Notes: generated by a model not told the origin, from the letters alone. A stretch of DNA of 52,965 nt from Flavobacterium psychrophilum (GCA_003243255.1 QFQM01000011.1:1-52965), one strand, 5' to 3'; counted from the stretch's first letter, positions 35,601 to 44,503 are shown. Numbers and translations: made by a program.

Positions 35601-36836
35601 CTATTCTATTCTCGGGTTATTCGCGTCCACAAACTCACCTTCCGATTTTGAGATTACAATCGTAGCAACGCCGTTGCCTATAAAATTGGTAAGCGCGCGG
35701 GCTTCACTCATAAATTTATCTACACCCAGCAAAAAGGCTAATCCTTCTAATGGTATTTTATGAATGGCAGTCAGCGTAGATGCCAGTACAATAAATCCGC
35801 TTCCGGTAACTCCTGCTGCGCCTTTAGACGTTATCATCAGCAGTCCTATAATAGTAAGTATCTCTTCAAAGCTTAAGTGAACGTTATACAATTGTGCAAG
35901 GAAGATAACTGCCATTGAAAGGTAAATGGAAGTGCCGTCCAGGTTAAACGAATAGCCTGTGGGTACTACCAATCCTACTACCGACTTGCTGCAGCCCATT
36001 CGCTCCAGTTTTTCCATAAGGTTAGGCAGGGCAGCCTCTGACGATGAAGTTCCGAGTACTATGAGTAATTCTGCTTTTATGTATTTTACAAATTCAAATA
36101 TGCTGAGCTTATAATAACGCATAATAGCACCAAGCACTACAAATATAAATACCGCCATGGTTATGTAAACTGTCAGCATAAGTTTTCCTAGTGGTATAAG
36201 CGTATGCAGCCCGAATTTACCTACTGTATAAGCCATACCGCCAAAAGCCCCAAGCGGAGCCAGATGCATAACGATTTTCAGGGCTTTAAAAACGTAATCA
36301 GAGCCTATGTATAATACTGAAACTGCTTTTTCTCTTTTTGAACTGTAGTTTAAAGCTATACCGGCAACTATCGCAACCAGCAATACCTGAAGCGTAAAAT
36401 TATCCAAGAAGAACTGCCACCAGCTAAATTCACTTCCGCCCGTAGTATACTTGCTCGCATCCTGAACATCAAGGCCTGTTTTGTCTATTTTTCCGGGTTG
36501 TATCAGGTAAGCTACAGCAACTCCTATGGCTAGTGCAAAGGTGGTTACAATTTCAAAATATAGCAGCGATTTAATGCCTATGCGTCCTACTTTTTTTAAA
36601 TTGCCCATGCCGGCTATACCGAGTACGATGGTAAGGAAAATGATAGGAGCGATAAACAGCTTGATGATTTTTATAAACCAGTCGCCAATAAGTTTCATTT
36701 CAATGGCATTGTCAGGGTAATAATGACCAAGCAATATACCGCACACAATGGCAATCAATACCCAAAAGGTAAGATTGGTGATAATGTTGTAAAATGTTGA
36801 TTTTTTTGGTTCTAGAGTAGATTGAAGCTGTTTCAT
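35601..36836 (-). CDS. Dicarboxylate/amino acid:cation symporter (DAACS family)
   Basis: A 411-residue inner-membrane carrier for glutamate, aspartate or C4-dicarboxylates driven by H+ or Na+. Family motifs are clear: the serine-rich hairpin GTSSSEAALPNL (about 275), GYSFNLDGTSIY (about 300), TSKGAAGVTGSGFI in the second hairpin (about 340), and DKFMSEARALTNFIGNGVAT (about 380) with the substrate-binding Asp/Arg/Asn region. The length matches GltP/DctA. It converges with the MFS gene across an inverted repeat and is followed upstream, on the same strand, by a small helical protein gene 12 bases away. Confidence 0.93.
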   Translation of the reverse strand: MKQLQSTLEPKKSTFYNIITNLTFWVLIAIVCGILLGHYYPDNAIEMKLIGDWFIKIIKLFIAPIIFLTIVLGIAGMGNLKKVGRIGIKSLLYFEIVTTFALAIGVAVAYLIQPGKIDKTGLDVQDASKYTTGGSEFSWWQFFLDNFTLQVLLVAIVAGIALNYSSKREKAVSVLYIGSDYVFKALKIVMHLAPLGAFGGMAYTVGKFGLHTLIPLGKLMLTVYITMAVFIFVVLGAIMRYYKLSIFEFVKYIKAELLIVLGTSSSEAALPNLMEKLERMGCSKSVVGLVVPTGYSFNLDGTSIYLSMAVIFLAQLYNVHLSFEEILTIIGLLMITSKGAAGVTGSGFIVLASTLTAIHKIPLEGLAFLLGVDKFMSEARALTNFIGNGVATIVISKSEGEFVDANNPRIE

Positions 36837-36848
36837 TTGCCGAAGATA

Positions 36849-37409
36849 CTAAATGCGGTTTTGTTTGCTGATTTTCTTCAAAATATCTTTAGCTGCGGCT
36901 TTGTAGGCGGCTGTATGTTTTGAAGCGTCTTCTGTTAATATGCGAGTGAGTTCAGGATAGATCCAGTCTTCTTTTTTGCCTAAAAGGAAAAGCGTACGCA
37001 TGGAATAGGCCTTGGTAGCAACTTTCGTTTCAGGATTGATGAGCCAGTCAAAACAGGCTTCGGTAATTTGTTCTTTATGATTGTATTGAAGAAATCCATT
37101 ATTTACGTCATCGTGCTCTGTTGCAAAAAGGCAGATCTTTGATATTGGGCGTAAGGCACTTTCATTTTTAAAGAGTGATAGGCTCCCGCAAAAAGTATCG
37201 AGATAGGATGATAGCCATTCTATTTTTGTTTCAAAAACCAGTTCGCATATCCAGCAGGCTTTGTGATGGTTTTTGTCGGAAACATCAAAAGCGATTTTAA
37301 GCAGGTCAGGCAGCAGGTTCTGATCCGCAAGCACAAGACCGGAGAGCAAATCGCGAATGGGGCGATGGGCTGTACTGTTAGCGACCTGATTATAAAATGT
37401 AGTGTTCAC
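36849..37409 (-). CDS. Helical, HEAT-like protein of unknown function
   Basis: A 186-residue soluble, mostly helical protein. Repeated helix pairs (LLSGLVLADQNLLPDLLKIAFD; EACFDWLINPETKVATKAYSMRTLFLL, by landmarks LPDLLKIA and VATKAYSM) suggest HEAT/armadillo-like packing. I see no catalytic motif. Proteins like this in Flavobacteria may be labelled adenylosuccinate lyase in databases, but it lacks that enzyme's signature and is less than half its length. The start is GTG 37409; no suitable ATG is present. It lies 12 bases before the symporter gene on the same strand, so the two are likely co-transcribed. Confidence 0.65.
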   Translation of the reverse strand: MNTTFYNQVANSTAHRPIRDLLSGLVLADQNLLPDLLKIAFDVSDKNHHKACWICELVFETKIEWLSSYLDTFCGSLSLFKNESALRPISKICLFATEHDDVNNGFLQYNHKEQITEACFDWLINPETKVATKAYSMRTLFLLGKKEDWIYPELTRILTEDASKHTAAYKAAAKDILKKISKQNRI

Positions 37410-37442
37410 GGGTTATGGTTTAGCTGCGAAAAATACAAAAAT

Positions 37443-37466
37443 AAAAACGGGGCAATATGCCCCGTT
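37443..37466 (-). terminator. Minus-strand terminator of the small ORF at 37521-37610
   Basis: An 8-bp perfect stem (AACGGGGC / GCCCCGTT) with loop AATAT and a T5 tract on the minus strand. No annotated long gene precedes it, so it supports transcription of the small ORF. Confidence 0.82.
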
Positions 37467-37520
37467 CAACAAAATTGACCAAATTTAGTAGTTTATGATT
37501 TTGTGTCGGTCTCCGGTTAC

Positions 37521-37610
37521 TTAGCTAAACAAAACCTTTTCACGAGGTTTGAGTGTGGAAACCGTAATAAGGCCAGATTTTATTTTAGTAAGTTGTTTGT
37601 CTAAACTCAT
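37521..37610 (-). CDS. Candidate small protein of 29 residues
   Basis: An ATG-to-TAA frame on the minus strand, too short for usual ORF calling. The peptide starts MSLDKQLTKIKSG and ends KPREKVLFS; it is basic, without membrane segment or signal peptide. A strong minus-strand terminator lies 55 bases after its stop and no other gene can account for it. Upstream, a GAACTTTG sequence near 37626 resembles a -7 box, and a GTCACGCTTTGTCCGTA element (37677-37661) matches one before the T9SS gene at 45524. Together these suggest a real transcription unit in an otherwise empty 375-base gap. Translation is unproven; an RNA with an incidental frame is the alternative. Confidence 0.5.
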   Translation of the reverse strand: MSLDKQLTKIKSGLITVSTLKPREKVLFS

Positions 37611-37660
37611 CTTAACTGATGCAAAGTTCTAAAATGACTTTTGGAATTCATTAATTTTGA

Positions 37661-37680
37661 TACGGACAAAGCGTGACATT
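37661..37680 (-). promoter_or_regulatory. Shared upstream element, copy 1
   Basis: On the minus strand reads GTCACGCTTTGTCCGTA preceded by AAAAT. Twenty-one of 22 bases match the element at 45432-45453. It lies 51 bases before the 29-codon ORF and 108 bases before the plus-strand gene at 37785. Confidence 0.55.
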
Positions 37681-37755
37681 TTACAGGAAAATTGGAGACA
37701 TTTGGCATGTTTTATTAAAAAATGAAGCAGTCATTTCAGGATATGTTAAAATAGG

Positions 37756-37763
37756 TATATTTG
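37756..37763 (+). promoter_or_regulatory. -7 box of beta-barrel gene
   Basis: TATATTTG, a perfect TAnnTTTG, 21 bases before ATG 37785. It overlaps the start of the longer frame and so favours the later ATG. Confidence 0.55.
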
Positions 37764-37784
37764 CTCAACCAATTTAACAACCCC

Positions 37785-38405
37785 ATGCTGCGTAAAATTT
37801 TAATTGTAATGCTGTTATGCTGTGCCGGATTGTATGCACAGGAAACTGAAAAACAAACATCCCGATTTGCTGTTGGCCTTGCCTATGGTAATGGAGGCGA
37901 ATTCAATAATACGGACTATACTTATATTAACAGTTATGTTCAGGGTCAGCTATATTATACGCTGAATCCGGGTAAACGATGGGAGTTTCAGGTGGCATTG
38001 CAACCAGAGGTAAATTCTGCACGTCACAGGCTTAAGAACTATTACTTTGTGAAGCCCGAAGACGGTACTAATTACGAACAAAAGAGGGAAGCCTACATGA
38101 AGCTTAAGGATATTAATGAGTATATACTTAATGTTGCTTTCTTTGCGCGATACAATATCACTAAAGATTTTAGTATGTATGCAATGGGTAATGTAGGGCC
38201 TATGATAACCGATACTGAAACAGAAAGGCTTACCAAAGGTTTTGCTTTTTGTGATGTATTTGCTATTGGCGCTACTTATAAATTTGGAAATATCGCTCTT
38301 GATGTACGTCCTAATGTGCGCCATACTTCCAATGCAGGGCTACAAAACTCTAATGCAGGGTTCAATACTAAAAATATACAGTTTGGGGTAATAGTAGCGC
38401 TTTAA
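37785..38405 (+). CDS. Predicted outer-membrane beta-barrel protein
   Basis: A 206-residue exported protein. A signal peptide (MLRKILIVMLLCCAGLYAQ) is followed by alternating amphipathic strands such as GQLYYTLNPGKRWEFQVALQPEV, NVAFFARYNITKDFSMYAMGNVGPM and ATYKFGNIALDVRPNVRH (landmarks YYTLN, FFARYNI and TYKFGN), typical of small outer-membrane barrels. The end is hydrophobic (FGVIVAL). ATG 37785 is fixed by the signal peptide and promoter box. The gene overlaps the stop of the converging TonB receptor gene by four bases. A structural or transport role is possible; no specific function is evident. Confidence 0.72.
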   Translation: MLRKILIVMLLCCAGLYAQETEKQTSRFAVGLAYGNGGEFNNTDYTYINSYVQGQLYYTLNPGKRWEFQVALQPEVNSARHRLKNYYFVKPEDGTNYEQKREAYMKLKDINEYILNVAFFARYNITKDFSMYAMGNVGPMITDTETERLTKGFAFCDVFAIGATYKFGNIALDVRPNVRHTSNAGLQNSNAGFNTKNIQFGVIVAL

Positions 38406-40549
38406 AAGTTATAACTGAAGGCTACATTTCCATAATAGTTTACAGGCAATCCCGGATAATAATATCTGGGTGCTGCTCCGTTTGTGCCAACAGCATTTAC
38501 CAAAACCATACTTGCATAATGGGTGTTAGCGATATTGTTTACACCTGCTGAAATATGTGATGATAATCCTTTAAAGAGCTCAAAGCGATAGCCTGCTTTT
38601 GCGTTTAGCAATGTATAGCTGTCGGCATAGGCAGAGTTAGCATCATTCATAGGTGTCGCATCAACATAGTAGAGGTCTGATGACAGATAGAAACCTTTTT
38701 TTTCTATCATTATCCCCGCATTTATCTTATTTGATGGTACACCTGTAAGCTCATTGCCGGAATAATCAATACCGTTATTAAGGAATTCTTTAAACTCATA
38801 TTTTCCTATCGAAGCAGTTACATATGGTGAAATTCTTAGTGTTTGCTCAATGTCCCAGCGGTAATTGATGTTCGCTTCTATACCCTGATGAAGTGTTTCT
38901 CCGGCATTTACTCCGATATACTGATCATCACCTACGCGCTGTGCCACGAGCAGGTCTTTGATTTGCATATGGTATAATGAAATTTCAGTGGTCAGATTTT
39001 TTTCAAGAAAATAGAATTTACTGCCAACTTCAAAGTTATAGCCATTCTCCGGTTTTATGTTCGGGTTGATTGTGCCATCTGCGGCTAATGTTTCTTCTAT
39101 TGCCGGTAATGAAAAGCCACGGCTGGCCGATATATAAACTGTCTGTAGTGATGATGGTTTAAACAATAGGGATAACTGTGGTGACCAGATGCCTTTATAA
39201 CTATAGTCTTGCGATGAGGTTATATCTGTAGGGTATGTTGTGTCAAGTTCAAATTGGGTTTTATTGTAGTTTACTCCTGCCTGTACTTCCCATTTCTTAG
39301 CCAGCTGTAATCGCAATTGTGCAAACGCATTGATAAAATCCCGACGTTGTTTGCTGCCTGTTAGCTGGGCTCCCTGCAATGTGCCATTTCCATTGTTGTC
39401 CTGATACAAATTCTCATAGGTGCCACCATCAAAACCATCATTAAAATATTCAAGGCCGGCAATGAATTCGGTTTTCATATTGCCGATTTTCACATTCCCA
39501 AAAAACTGTGTACGCCCTCCCCAGGAAGTATTATCCTGAGTAAGAATGTCAAACGGGCGTGGCTCATAACTGTCTTTAGCATTAACAAACACTGAGGTTG
39601 AATTTTTTAACCAATCCGTCGCTTTCCAGTCATAAGCCAGTCCTCCCAGATAAGAGTCATACTGTTCATAGCCCTTAGAGGCTGCCCATGTTGGAGCCGC
39701 TGCCCCCGGGTTATTGTCAAACGTTTCTTTATTGATGGAACTTGGGATATAAGCTTTCATATAAGTGTAGTTGCCAAAATAGGTCAGCTTACTGTTTTCT
39801 TTTCTAAAAAGTTCGCCTGCAATTGTCACGCCTTCCCGTTTGTAGTTGCTGTTGTCGCGCCAACCGTTAGTTTCCAGTTTGTGATAGCTAAGGTTCAGGC
39901 TCCCGTTTTTGGTGTCGAACCCATAGTTTATGGTGTTTTTGTTTAGTCCAAACGAACCTATAGTTGTGCTTATGGTCGCCCGACTACCACGATAGGCAGA
40001 TTGTTTTGGCGTAAGCAGTATCGCTCCGCCAAGACCAGCGCCATATAAGCTTGAAAGCGGCCCTTTTATTACTTCAACCTGATTGACGATTTCCAAATCG
40101 ATGTCTTCTATTGTGGTCTCGCTATCGCCCGATGTTAGTGGAATACTACCGTAAAAAGCACGTATCTTATTTGTGCCATATGGTGTTCTTGCTCCGATAC
40201 CACGAATAGAAATCCGGTTTGTGTTGAGTCCGCCGGATTGCATATATACTCCCGAAAGCGTATTTAATGACGCTGAAATGTCGGAATTGTTATTGCGCTG
40301 CAATTGTGCTACTGAAAGCACTCCAATGGATGCAGGTGCATTCAGCAGGCTATCGTTAATGTGATAGTTGCTGATTATAACTTCATCTAACGTGTTAGTG
40401 TTTAGAGATACGATCTTGCCGGATAAAAATGAGAGGTCAACAGTTTTTGTAATGGTGTCTGTTTCTGTTTTTTCCGGATTTTCCTGAGCGAAGGATTTTC
40501 CTGAAAGTAAAATCAGAAGTAGTATAAGTAGGTTTATTTTTTTTGTCAT
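38402..40549 (-). CDS. TonB-dependent outer-membrane receptor
   Basis: A 715-residue receptor. A signal peptide (MTKKINLLILLLILLSGKSFAQ, cleaved after FAQ) is followed by a short linker with LDEVIISN, which may act as TonB box, then a plug domain (ISIRGIGARTPYGTNK, VEVIKGPLSSLYGAGLGGAI) and a beta-barrel ending VAFSYNF. It lacks the N-terminal carboxypeptidase-like domain of the receptor at 19451. The length and plug motifs resemble siderophore or metal-chelate receptors, but the ligand is not assigned. A Fur site was not found by eye. Its stop overlaps that of the converging barrel gene. Confidence 0.9.
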   Translation of the reverse strand: MTKKINLLILLLILLSGKSFAQENPEKTETDTITKTVDLSFLSGKIVSLNTNTLDEVIISNYHINDSLLNAPASIGVLSVAQLQRNNNSDISASLNTLSGVYMQSGGLNTNRISIRGIGARTPYGTNKIRAFYGSIPLTSGDSETTIEDIDLEIVNQVEVIKGPLSSLYGAGLGGAILLTPKQSAYRGSRATISTTIGSFGLNKNTINYGFDTKNGSLNLSYHKLETNGWRDNSNYKREGVTIAGELFRKENSKLTYFGNYTYMKAYIPSSINKETFDNNPGAAAPTWAASKGYEQYDSYLGGLAYDWKATDWLKNSTSVFVNAKDSYEPRPFDILTQDNTSWGGRTQFFGNVKIGNMKTEFIAGLEYFNDGFDGGTYENLYQDNNGNGTLQGAQLTGSKQRRDFINAFAQLRLQLAKKWEVQAGVNYNKTQFELDTTYPTDITSSQDYSYKGIWSPQLSLLFKPSSLQTVYISASRGFSLPAIEETLAADGTINPNIKPENGYNFEVGSKFYFLEKNLTTEISLYHMQIKDLLVAQRVGDDQYIGVNAGETLHQGIEANINYRWDIEQTLRISPYVTASIGKYEFKEFLNNGIDYSGNELTGVPSNKINAGIMIEKKGFYLSSDLYYVDATPMNDANSAYADSYTLLNAKAGYRFELFKGLSSHISAGVNNIANTHYASMVLVNAVGTNGAAPRYYYPGLPVNYYGNVAFSYNF

Positions 40550-40573
40550 TGAATGGTAAGTTACCGCTAAAGT

Positions 40574-40600
40574 AAAAAACCTGCAGTTTTTGGCTGCAGG
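40574..40600 (-). terminator. Terminator of PQQ-type dehydrogenase gene
   Basis: A 7-bp stem (CCTGCAG / CTGCAGG) with a 7-base loop and, on the minus strand, a T6 tract. It lies 24 bases after the stop at 40625. Confidence 0.8.
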
Positions 40601-40624
40601 AATGGTGTCGTATTTTGTATTGTT

Positions 40625-41902
40625 TTATTTATTCGCAGAAACTCTCCAAAGCGTGTTACCACTATCATCATTAACCAATAAAGAACCGTCATTCATAACA
40701 GTAACATCTACAGGACGGCCGTAGGCCTGGGCTTTTTTCTCATCGGCGATAAATCCGGTAAGGAAATCCTGTGGCGGACCAGATGGTTTGCCATTTTTAA
40801 AAGGTACGAATAATACTTTGTATCCGCTCAAAACAGATCGGTTCCATGAGCCGTGCTGGCCTACAAAAGCACCATTGCGGTACTGTGCCGGAAAGGCATC
40901 TTTATTGTAAAATGTAAGTCCGAGTGAAGCGGTATGATTTCCAACCGGAACATCAGGAATAATGGCTTTTGCTACAAGGTCTTTGGCTTGTCCTTTCAGT
41001 CTGGGATCTTCAATCTGTCCATAGTAAGAATAAGGCCAACCGTAAAAGCCGCCTTCTTTTACACTGGTTATATAATCAGGGACAAGATCATCACCCAGAT
41101 CATCACGTTCGTTTACAGCAGTCCATAGTTCTTTGTTTGCAGGGTTCCAGTCCATACCCACGGGGTTGCGCAGTCCGCTCGCAAAGATGCGCTCTCCCGA
41201 CCCATCAGGATTGATCTCAAGAATATTGGCACGACGAAATTCAGTTTTTATGCCATGCTCAGCCACATTACTTGCTGATCCTACCGAAATATATATTTTG
41301 GAACCATCGGCATTAGCCAAAAGATTACGTGTCCAGTGATTATTATAGCCTCCGGCAGGAAGCTCTACAATTTTTGTTGCTTTATCGGTACGTAATTTAA
41401 GTTCGCCCTCTTTATAGGGGTAGCGGTATAATCCGTCGGTATTGGCAACATAAAAATAATCGTTTAGGATTAGCATGCCATAAGGCTGGTTAAGCTTTTC
41501 AGCGAAAATAGTTCGGGTTTCAAAATTCCCGTCTTTGTCCTTATCCCTAAAAACAGTTATTTGGTCTGCACTGTTTACTGTGCCTGATTCGGCAACAAAA
41601 ATATCGCCATTAGGAGCTATATAAGTATTACGTGGGTTCTTAAGATCATCCGCAAATTTGGTAACGGTAAAGCCAGCCGGAGCTTTAGGGGTTTGTCCTT
41701 CAGGCCAGTCTTTCATGCCATTTCGTTTGGTTACTGATTCTGAAGAATAAGGTGGCGGTAGTGTGAGGTCGCCTATAGCTGTTTTTACTGTAGTGCTGCC
41801 TTCTGCTTGTGCTTGCTGTTTTTCTTCTTTTGAAGGTTCTTTTTTACATGAGCACACAGCCAGCAATCCCAAAATGGAAAAGGTAATTATATGTTTTTTC
41901 AT
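40625..41902 (-). CDS. PQQ-dependent sugar dehydrogenase-like lipoprotein
   Basis: A 425-residue exported protein of the GDH/sorbosone dehydrogenase propeller family, which oxidises sugars using PQQ. The signal peptide MKKHIITFSILGLLAVCSC has a lipobox ending at Cys (about 17-19), so it is probably membrane-anchored. Propeller landmarks are FADDLKNPRNTYIAPNGDIFVAESG, ASGLRNPVGMDWNP, GGFYGWPYSYYG and VDVTVMNDGSLLVNDDSGNTLWRV (landmarks LKNPR, GLRNPVGM and GWPYSYYG). ATG 41902 starts the signal peptide; the longer frame is rejected. No cytochrome or PQQ synthesis gene is nearby, so PQQ dependence is inferred from family only. Confidence 0.85.
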   Translation of the reverse strand: MKKHIITFSILGLLAVCSCKKEPSKEEKQQAQAEGSTTVKTAIGDLTLPPPYSSESVTKRNGMKDWPEGQTPKAPAGFTVTKFADDLKNPRNTYIAPNGDIFVAESGTVNSADQITVFRDKDKDGNFETRTIFAEKLNQPYGMLILNDYFYVANTDGLYRYPYKEGELKLRTDKATKIVELPAGGYNNHWTRNLLANADGSKIYISVGSASNVAEHGIKTEFRRANILEINPDGSGERIFASGLRNPVGMDWNPANKELWTAVNERDDLGDDLVPDYITSVKEGGFYGWPYSYYGQIEDPRLKGQAKDLVAKAIIPDVPVGNHTASLGLTFYNKDAFPAQYRNGAFVGQHGSWNRSVLSGYKVLFVPFKNGKPSGPPQDFLTGFIADEKKAQAYGRPVDVTVMNDGSLLVNDDSGNTLWRVSANK

Positions 41903-42043
41903 AATGTAGGAATAATAGAATGATTTGTTTTTACCTAAATTAGATATTTTAGCAGCTAAAGCCTTGACTATTAATTCTACTTTAACAGTCATAAAAATAT
42001 TGCAAAATAAAGCGGCTCATGTATGGAGGTGATTGCTAATTAG

Positions 42044-42051
42044 TATATTTG
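42044..42051 (+). promoter_or_regulatory. -7 box of hpt
   Basis: TATATTTG matches TAnnTTTG and contains the in-frame TTG at 42049. The transcript must therefore start later, supporting GTG 42085. Confidence 0.6.
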
Positions 42052-42084
42052 CAGGATTATCAGAATCAATTAAGCAATAAAACA

Positions 42085-42615
42085 GTGATACAAATTCACG
42101 ACAAACATTTTGTGCCTTTTATAACTGCGCAGCAAATAGATGCTGTTATAGAAAGGCTTGCCAGAGAGGTTGAAAAAGATCTTAAAGACGAAATCCCGGT
42201 ATTTATAGGCGTTTTAAATGGCTCTTTTATGGTGGTTTCCGATTTTGTGAAAAAGTATTCGCACGCTTGTGAGGTGAGTTTCGTAAAACTGTCTTCGTAT
42301 GAAGGGACAACAAGCACTAATTCGGTAAAACAGCTTATTGGCCTTAACAAAAGCCTTGAAGGCAGGAGTGTAGTGGTTATCGAAGATATTGTAGATACCG
42401 GCAATACTGTAGCGGAGCTGAAAAAGATTTTTGAAGGGCACAACCTGAAACATCTTAAAATCGCTACGCTTTTCTTTAAGCCGGAAGCTTATAAACAGGA
42501 CATCACGCTTGATTACATCGGTTTTGAGATACCTGATAAATTTATTGTAGGCTACGGCCTTGATTATGATGAACAGGGGCGCAATCTGCCGGAGGTTTAT
42601 CAGTTAAAAGAGTAA
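42085..42615 (+). CDS. hpt: Hypoxanthine phosphoribosyltransferase
   Basis: A 176-residue cytoplasmic enzyme that salvages hypoxanthine and/or guanine with PRPP. The PRPP-binding motif VVIEDIVDTGNTV is at about residues 98-110, and the flexible-loop serine region FVKLSSYEG precedes it. DKFIVGYGLDYDEQGRNLPEVY at the C-terminus is the HPRT purine-binding end. GTG 42085 gives an N-terminus (IQIHDKHFVPFI) that suits the family; the longer TTG-started frame lies inside the promoter box. It is followed after 22 bases by adk, so the two likely form a purine operon. Confidence 0.93.
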   Translation: MIQIHDKHFVPFITAQQIDAVIERLAREVEKDLKDEIPVFIGVLNGSFMVVSDFVKKYSHACEVSFVKLSSYEGTTSTNSVKQLIGLNKSLEGRSVVVIEDIVDTGNTVAELKKIFEGHNLKHLKIATLFFKPEAYKQDITLDYIGFEIPDKFIVGYGLDYDEQGRNLPEVYQLKE

Positions 42616-42637
42616 ATAATACAACTTTATATATAAA

Positions 42638-43210
42638 ATGATCAATATTGTTCTATTCGGGAAGCCGGGTGCAGGAAAAGGTACTCAGGCAGAATTTTTA
42701 AAAACAAAATACAACCTTACGCATATTTCTACGGGTGATATATTTCGTTACAACATTAAGAACGAAACGCCTCTTGGACTTGAAGCTAAGTCATACATCA
42801 ACAAAGGTGAACTTGTTCCGGATGCACTTACTATAAAAATGCTTCAGGACGAAATCGAGAAAAACCCTGATACAAAAGGTTTTCTTTTTGACGGTTTTCC
42901 TCGTACTACCGAGCAGGCTGATGCTCTTGACGAATTCCTTACATCAAAAGGATGGGGTGTAACAGCTACTGTGGCGCTTGAGGCAGATGATGAGGTGCTT
43001 GTTGCGCGTCTTCTTGAAAGAGGAAAAACAAGCGGGCGTGCTGATGACCAGGACGAAGCGCTTATCCGTAACCGTTACCAGGAATACAACGAGAAGACGG
43101 CTCCGCTTATTGAGTATTACAAAGCACAGGGCAAATTTCACGCTGTAAACGGTATTGGTGAAATAGCTGAAATAACAAACCGATTAAGCGCGGTTATCGA
43201 TACGCTTTAA
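42638..43210 (+). CDS. adk: Adenylate kinase
   Basis: A 190-residue kinase interconverting 2 ADP with ATP and AMP. The P-loop GKPGAGKGTQ is at residues 7-16, the AMP-binding STGDIFR follows at about 30-36, and DGFPRT is at about 84-89. The LID is the short form (LLERGKTSGRADDQDE, about 123-138) without zinc cysteines, which explains the reduced length. It lies between hpt and a CNNM-type membrane protein gene 15 bases downstream, all on the plus strand, so the three may form one transcript ending at the hairpin at 44525. Confidence 0.96.
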   Translation: MINIVLFGKPGAGKGTQAEFLKTKYNLTHISTGDIFRYNIKNETPLGLEAKSYINKGELVPDALTIKMLQDEIEKNPDTKGFLFDGFPRTTEQADALDEFLTSKGWGVTATVALEADDEVLVARLLERGKTSGRADDQDEALIRNRYQEYNEKTAPLIEYYKAQGKFHAVNGIGEIAEITNRLSAVIDTL

Positions 43211-43225
43211 TTTAAAACATAACGT

Positions 43226-44503
43226 TTGGAAATAGCCATAATATTATTTCTTATCATTCTTAATGGGGTTTTCTCTATGTCTGAGATCGCGTTGATATCA
43301 GCAAGAAAGAACCGATTGGAAACTGCTGCCAAAAAAGGTAATGCTAGCGCGCAGACAGCGCTGGACCTGGCAAACTCCCCTAATAAATTCCTTTCTACAG
43401 TACAGATAGGTATTACGCTTATTGGTATCCTGACAGGTATCTATTCGGGTGATAAGATAACTGACGACGTTAAACTTTTTATAGAAGGTTTTGAAGCTTT
43501 AAAGCCATATGCCGATAATATTTCGGTAGGTGTGGTGGTCGTGATACTAACATTCTTTTCATTGGTTCTGGGTGAGCTTCTTCCTAAAAGGATAGGGCTT
43601 ACTTATCCCGAAACGATAGCAAGGACGACGGCTATCCCAATGAAATACATCTCGATTGTTACGGCTCCATTTATCTGGTTGCTGACTTCGTCTACAGAAT
43701 TCCTGCTGAAGATTTTTAATATCCGCCCAACAGCTGACGGTAAAGTTACCGAAGAGGAAATTAAGGCAATCATTAAGGAGGGTACTGAAGGGGGAGAGGT
43801 TCAGGAAATTGAGCACGATATCATGGAGCGTGTTTTCCATATCGGAGACCGTAAAGTAAATTCCCTGATGACGCACCGTAAGTCGGTAGCCTATCTTTCT
43901 ACCGATTCGAATAACGAAAAGGTACGTGAGATAATGCTTCAGGAGCTGCACTCTGTATATCCCGTTATTGACGGAGCGAGCCTTGACGATGTTATAGGCG
44001 TAGTTCTTTTAAAAGATATATTTGCTAACTACGGCAGCGAGCAGTTCAGCCTCAAAGAAATTGTAAAAGAGCCTGTTTATCTTATTGAACATACTTCGGC
44101 ATATAAAGCCCTTGAAATATTCAAGAAAACGAAGGTGCATTATGCGCTGGTGACAGATGAGTATGGTGTGTTCCAGGGACTGATAACGCTTAATGATATT
44201 CTTGAAGCGCTGGTAGGGGATGCTTCCGATTTTTATGAAGACGAGTTTAAGCTTGTTGCTAATGAAGATGGTACCTGGACGGTAGACGGGCATTATCCAC
44301 TGCATGATTTCCTTACCTACTTTGATTTGGATGATCTTACCAATGATTATGAAGTAACAACTGTAAGCGGACTTGTAATGACTGAACTTTCATACATACC
44401 AAAAGTGGGTGAAAAGCTGGCATGGAATCTTTTTGAGCTTGAAGTCGTTAAGATGGATGGTGTAAAGATCGAAGAAGTAAAAGTAAGGTCGCTGAAAGAG
44501 TAA
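43226..44503 (+). CDS. Hemolysin/CorC-type membrane protein with CBS domains
   Basis: A 425-residue member of the CNNM/TlyC/CorC family, linked in other bacteria to Mg2+ or Co2+ efflux. The N-terminal half is the DUF21/CNNM membrane domain with about three to four helices (MEIAIILFLIILNGVFSMSEIALISARKNR: landmark SMSEIAL). Next comes a CBS pair (about 215-340, with LMTHRKSV, VYPVIDGAS and ALVTDEYGVFQGLITLNDILEALVG) and a C-terminal transporter-associated domain. The start is TTG 43226; nothing else fits before the first helix. Despite the historical name, it is not a known cytolysin. Confidence 0.9.
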   Translation: MEIAIILFLIILNGVFSMSEIALISARKNRLETAAKKGNASAQTALDLANSPNKFLSTVQIGITLIGILTGIYSGDKITDDVKLFIEGFEALKPYADNISVGVVVVILTFFSLVLGELLPKRIGLTYPETIARTTAIPMKYISIVTAPFIWLLTSSTEFLLKIFNIRPTADGKVTEEEIKAIIKEGTEGGEVQEIEHDIMERVFHIGDRKVNSLMTHRKSVAYLSTDSNNEKVREIMLQELHSVYPVIDGASLDDVIGVVLLKDIFANYGSEQFSLKEIVKEPVYLIEHTSAYKALEIFKKTKVHYALVTDEYGVFQGLITLNDILEALVGDASDFYEDEFKLVANEDGTWTVDGHYPLHDFLTYFDLDDLTNDYEVTTVSGLVMTELSYIPKVGEKLAWNLFELEVVKMDGVKIEEVKVRSLKE

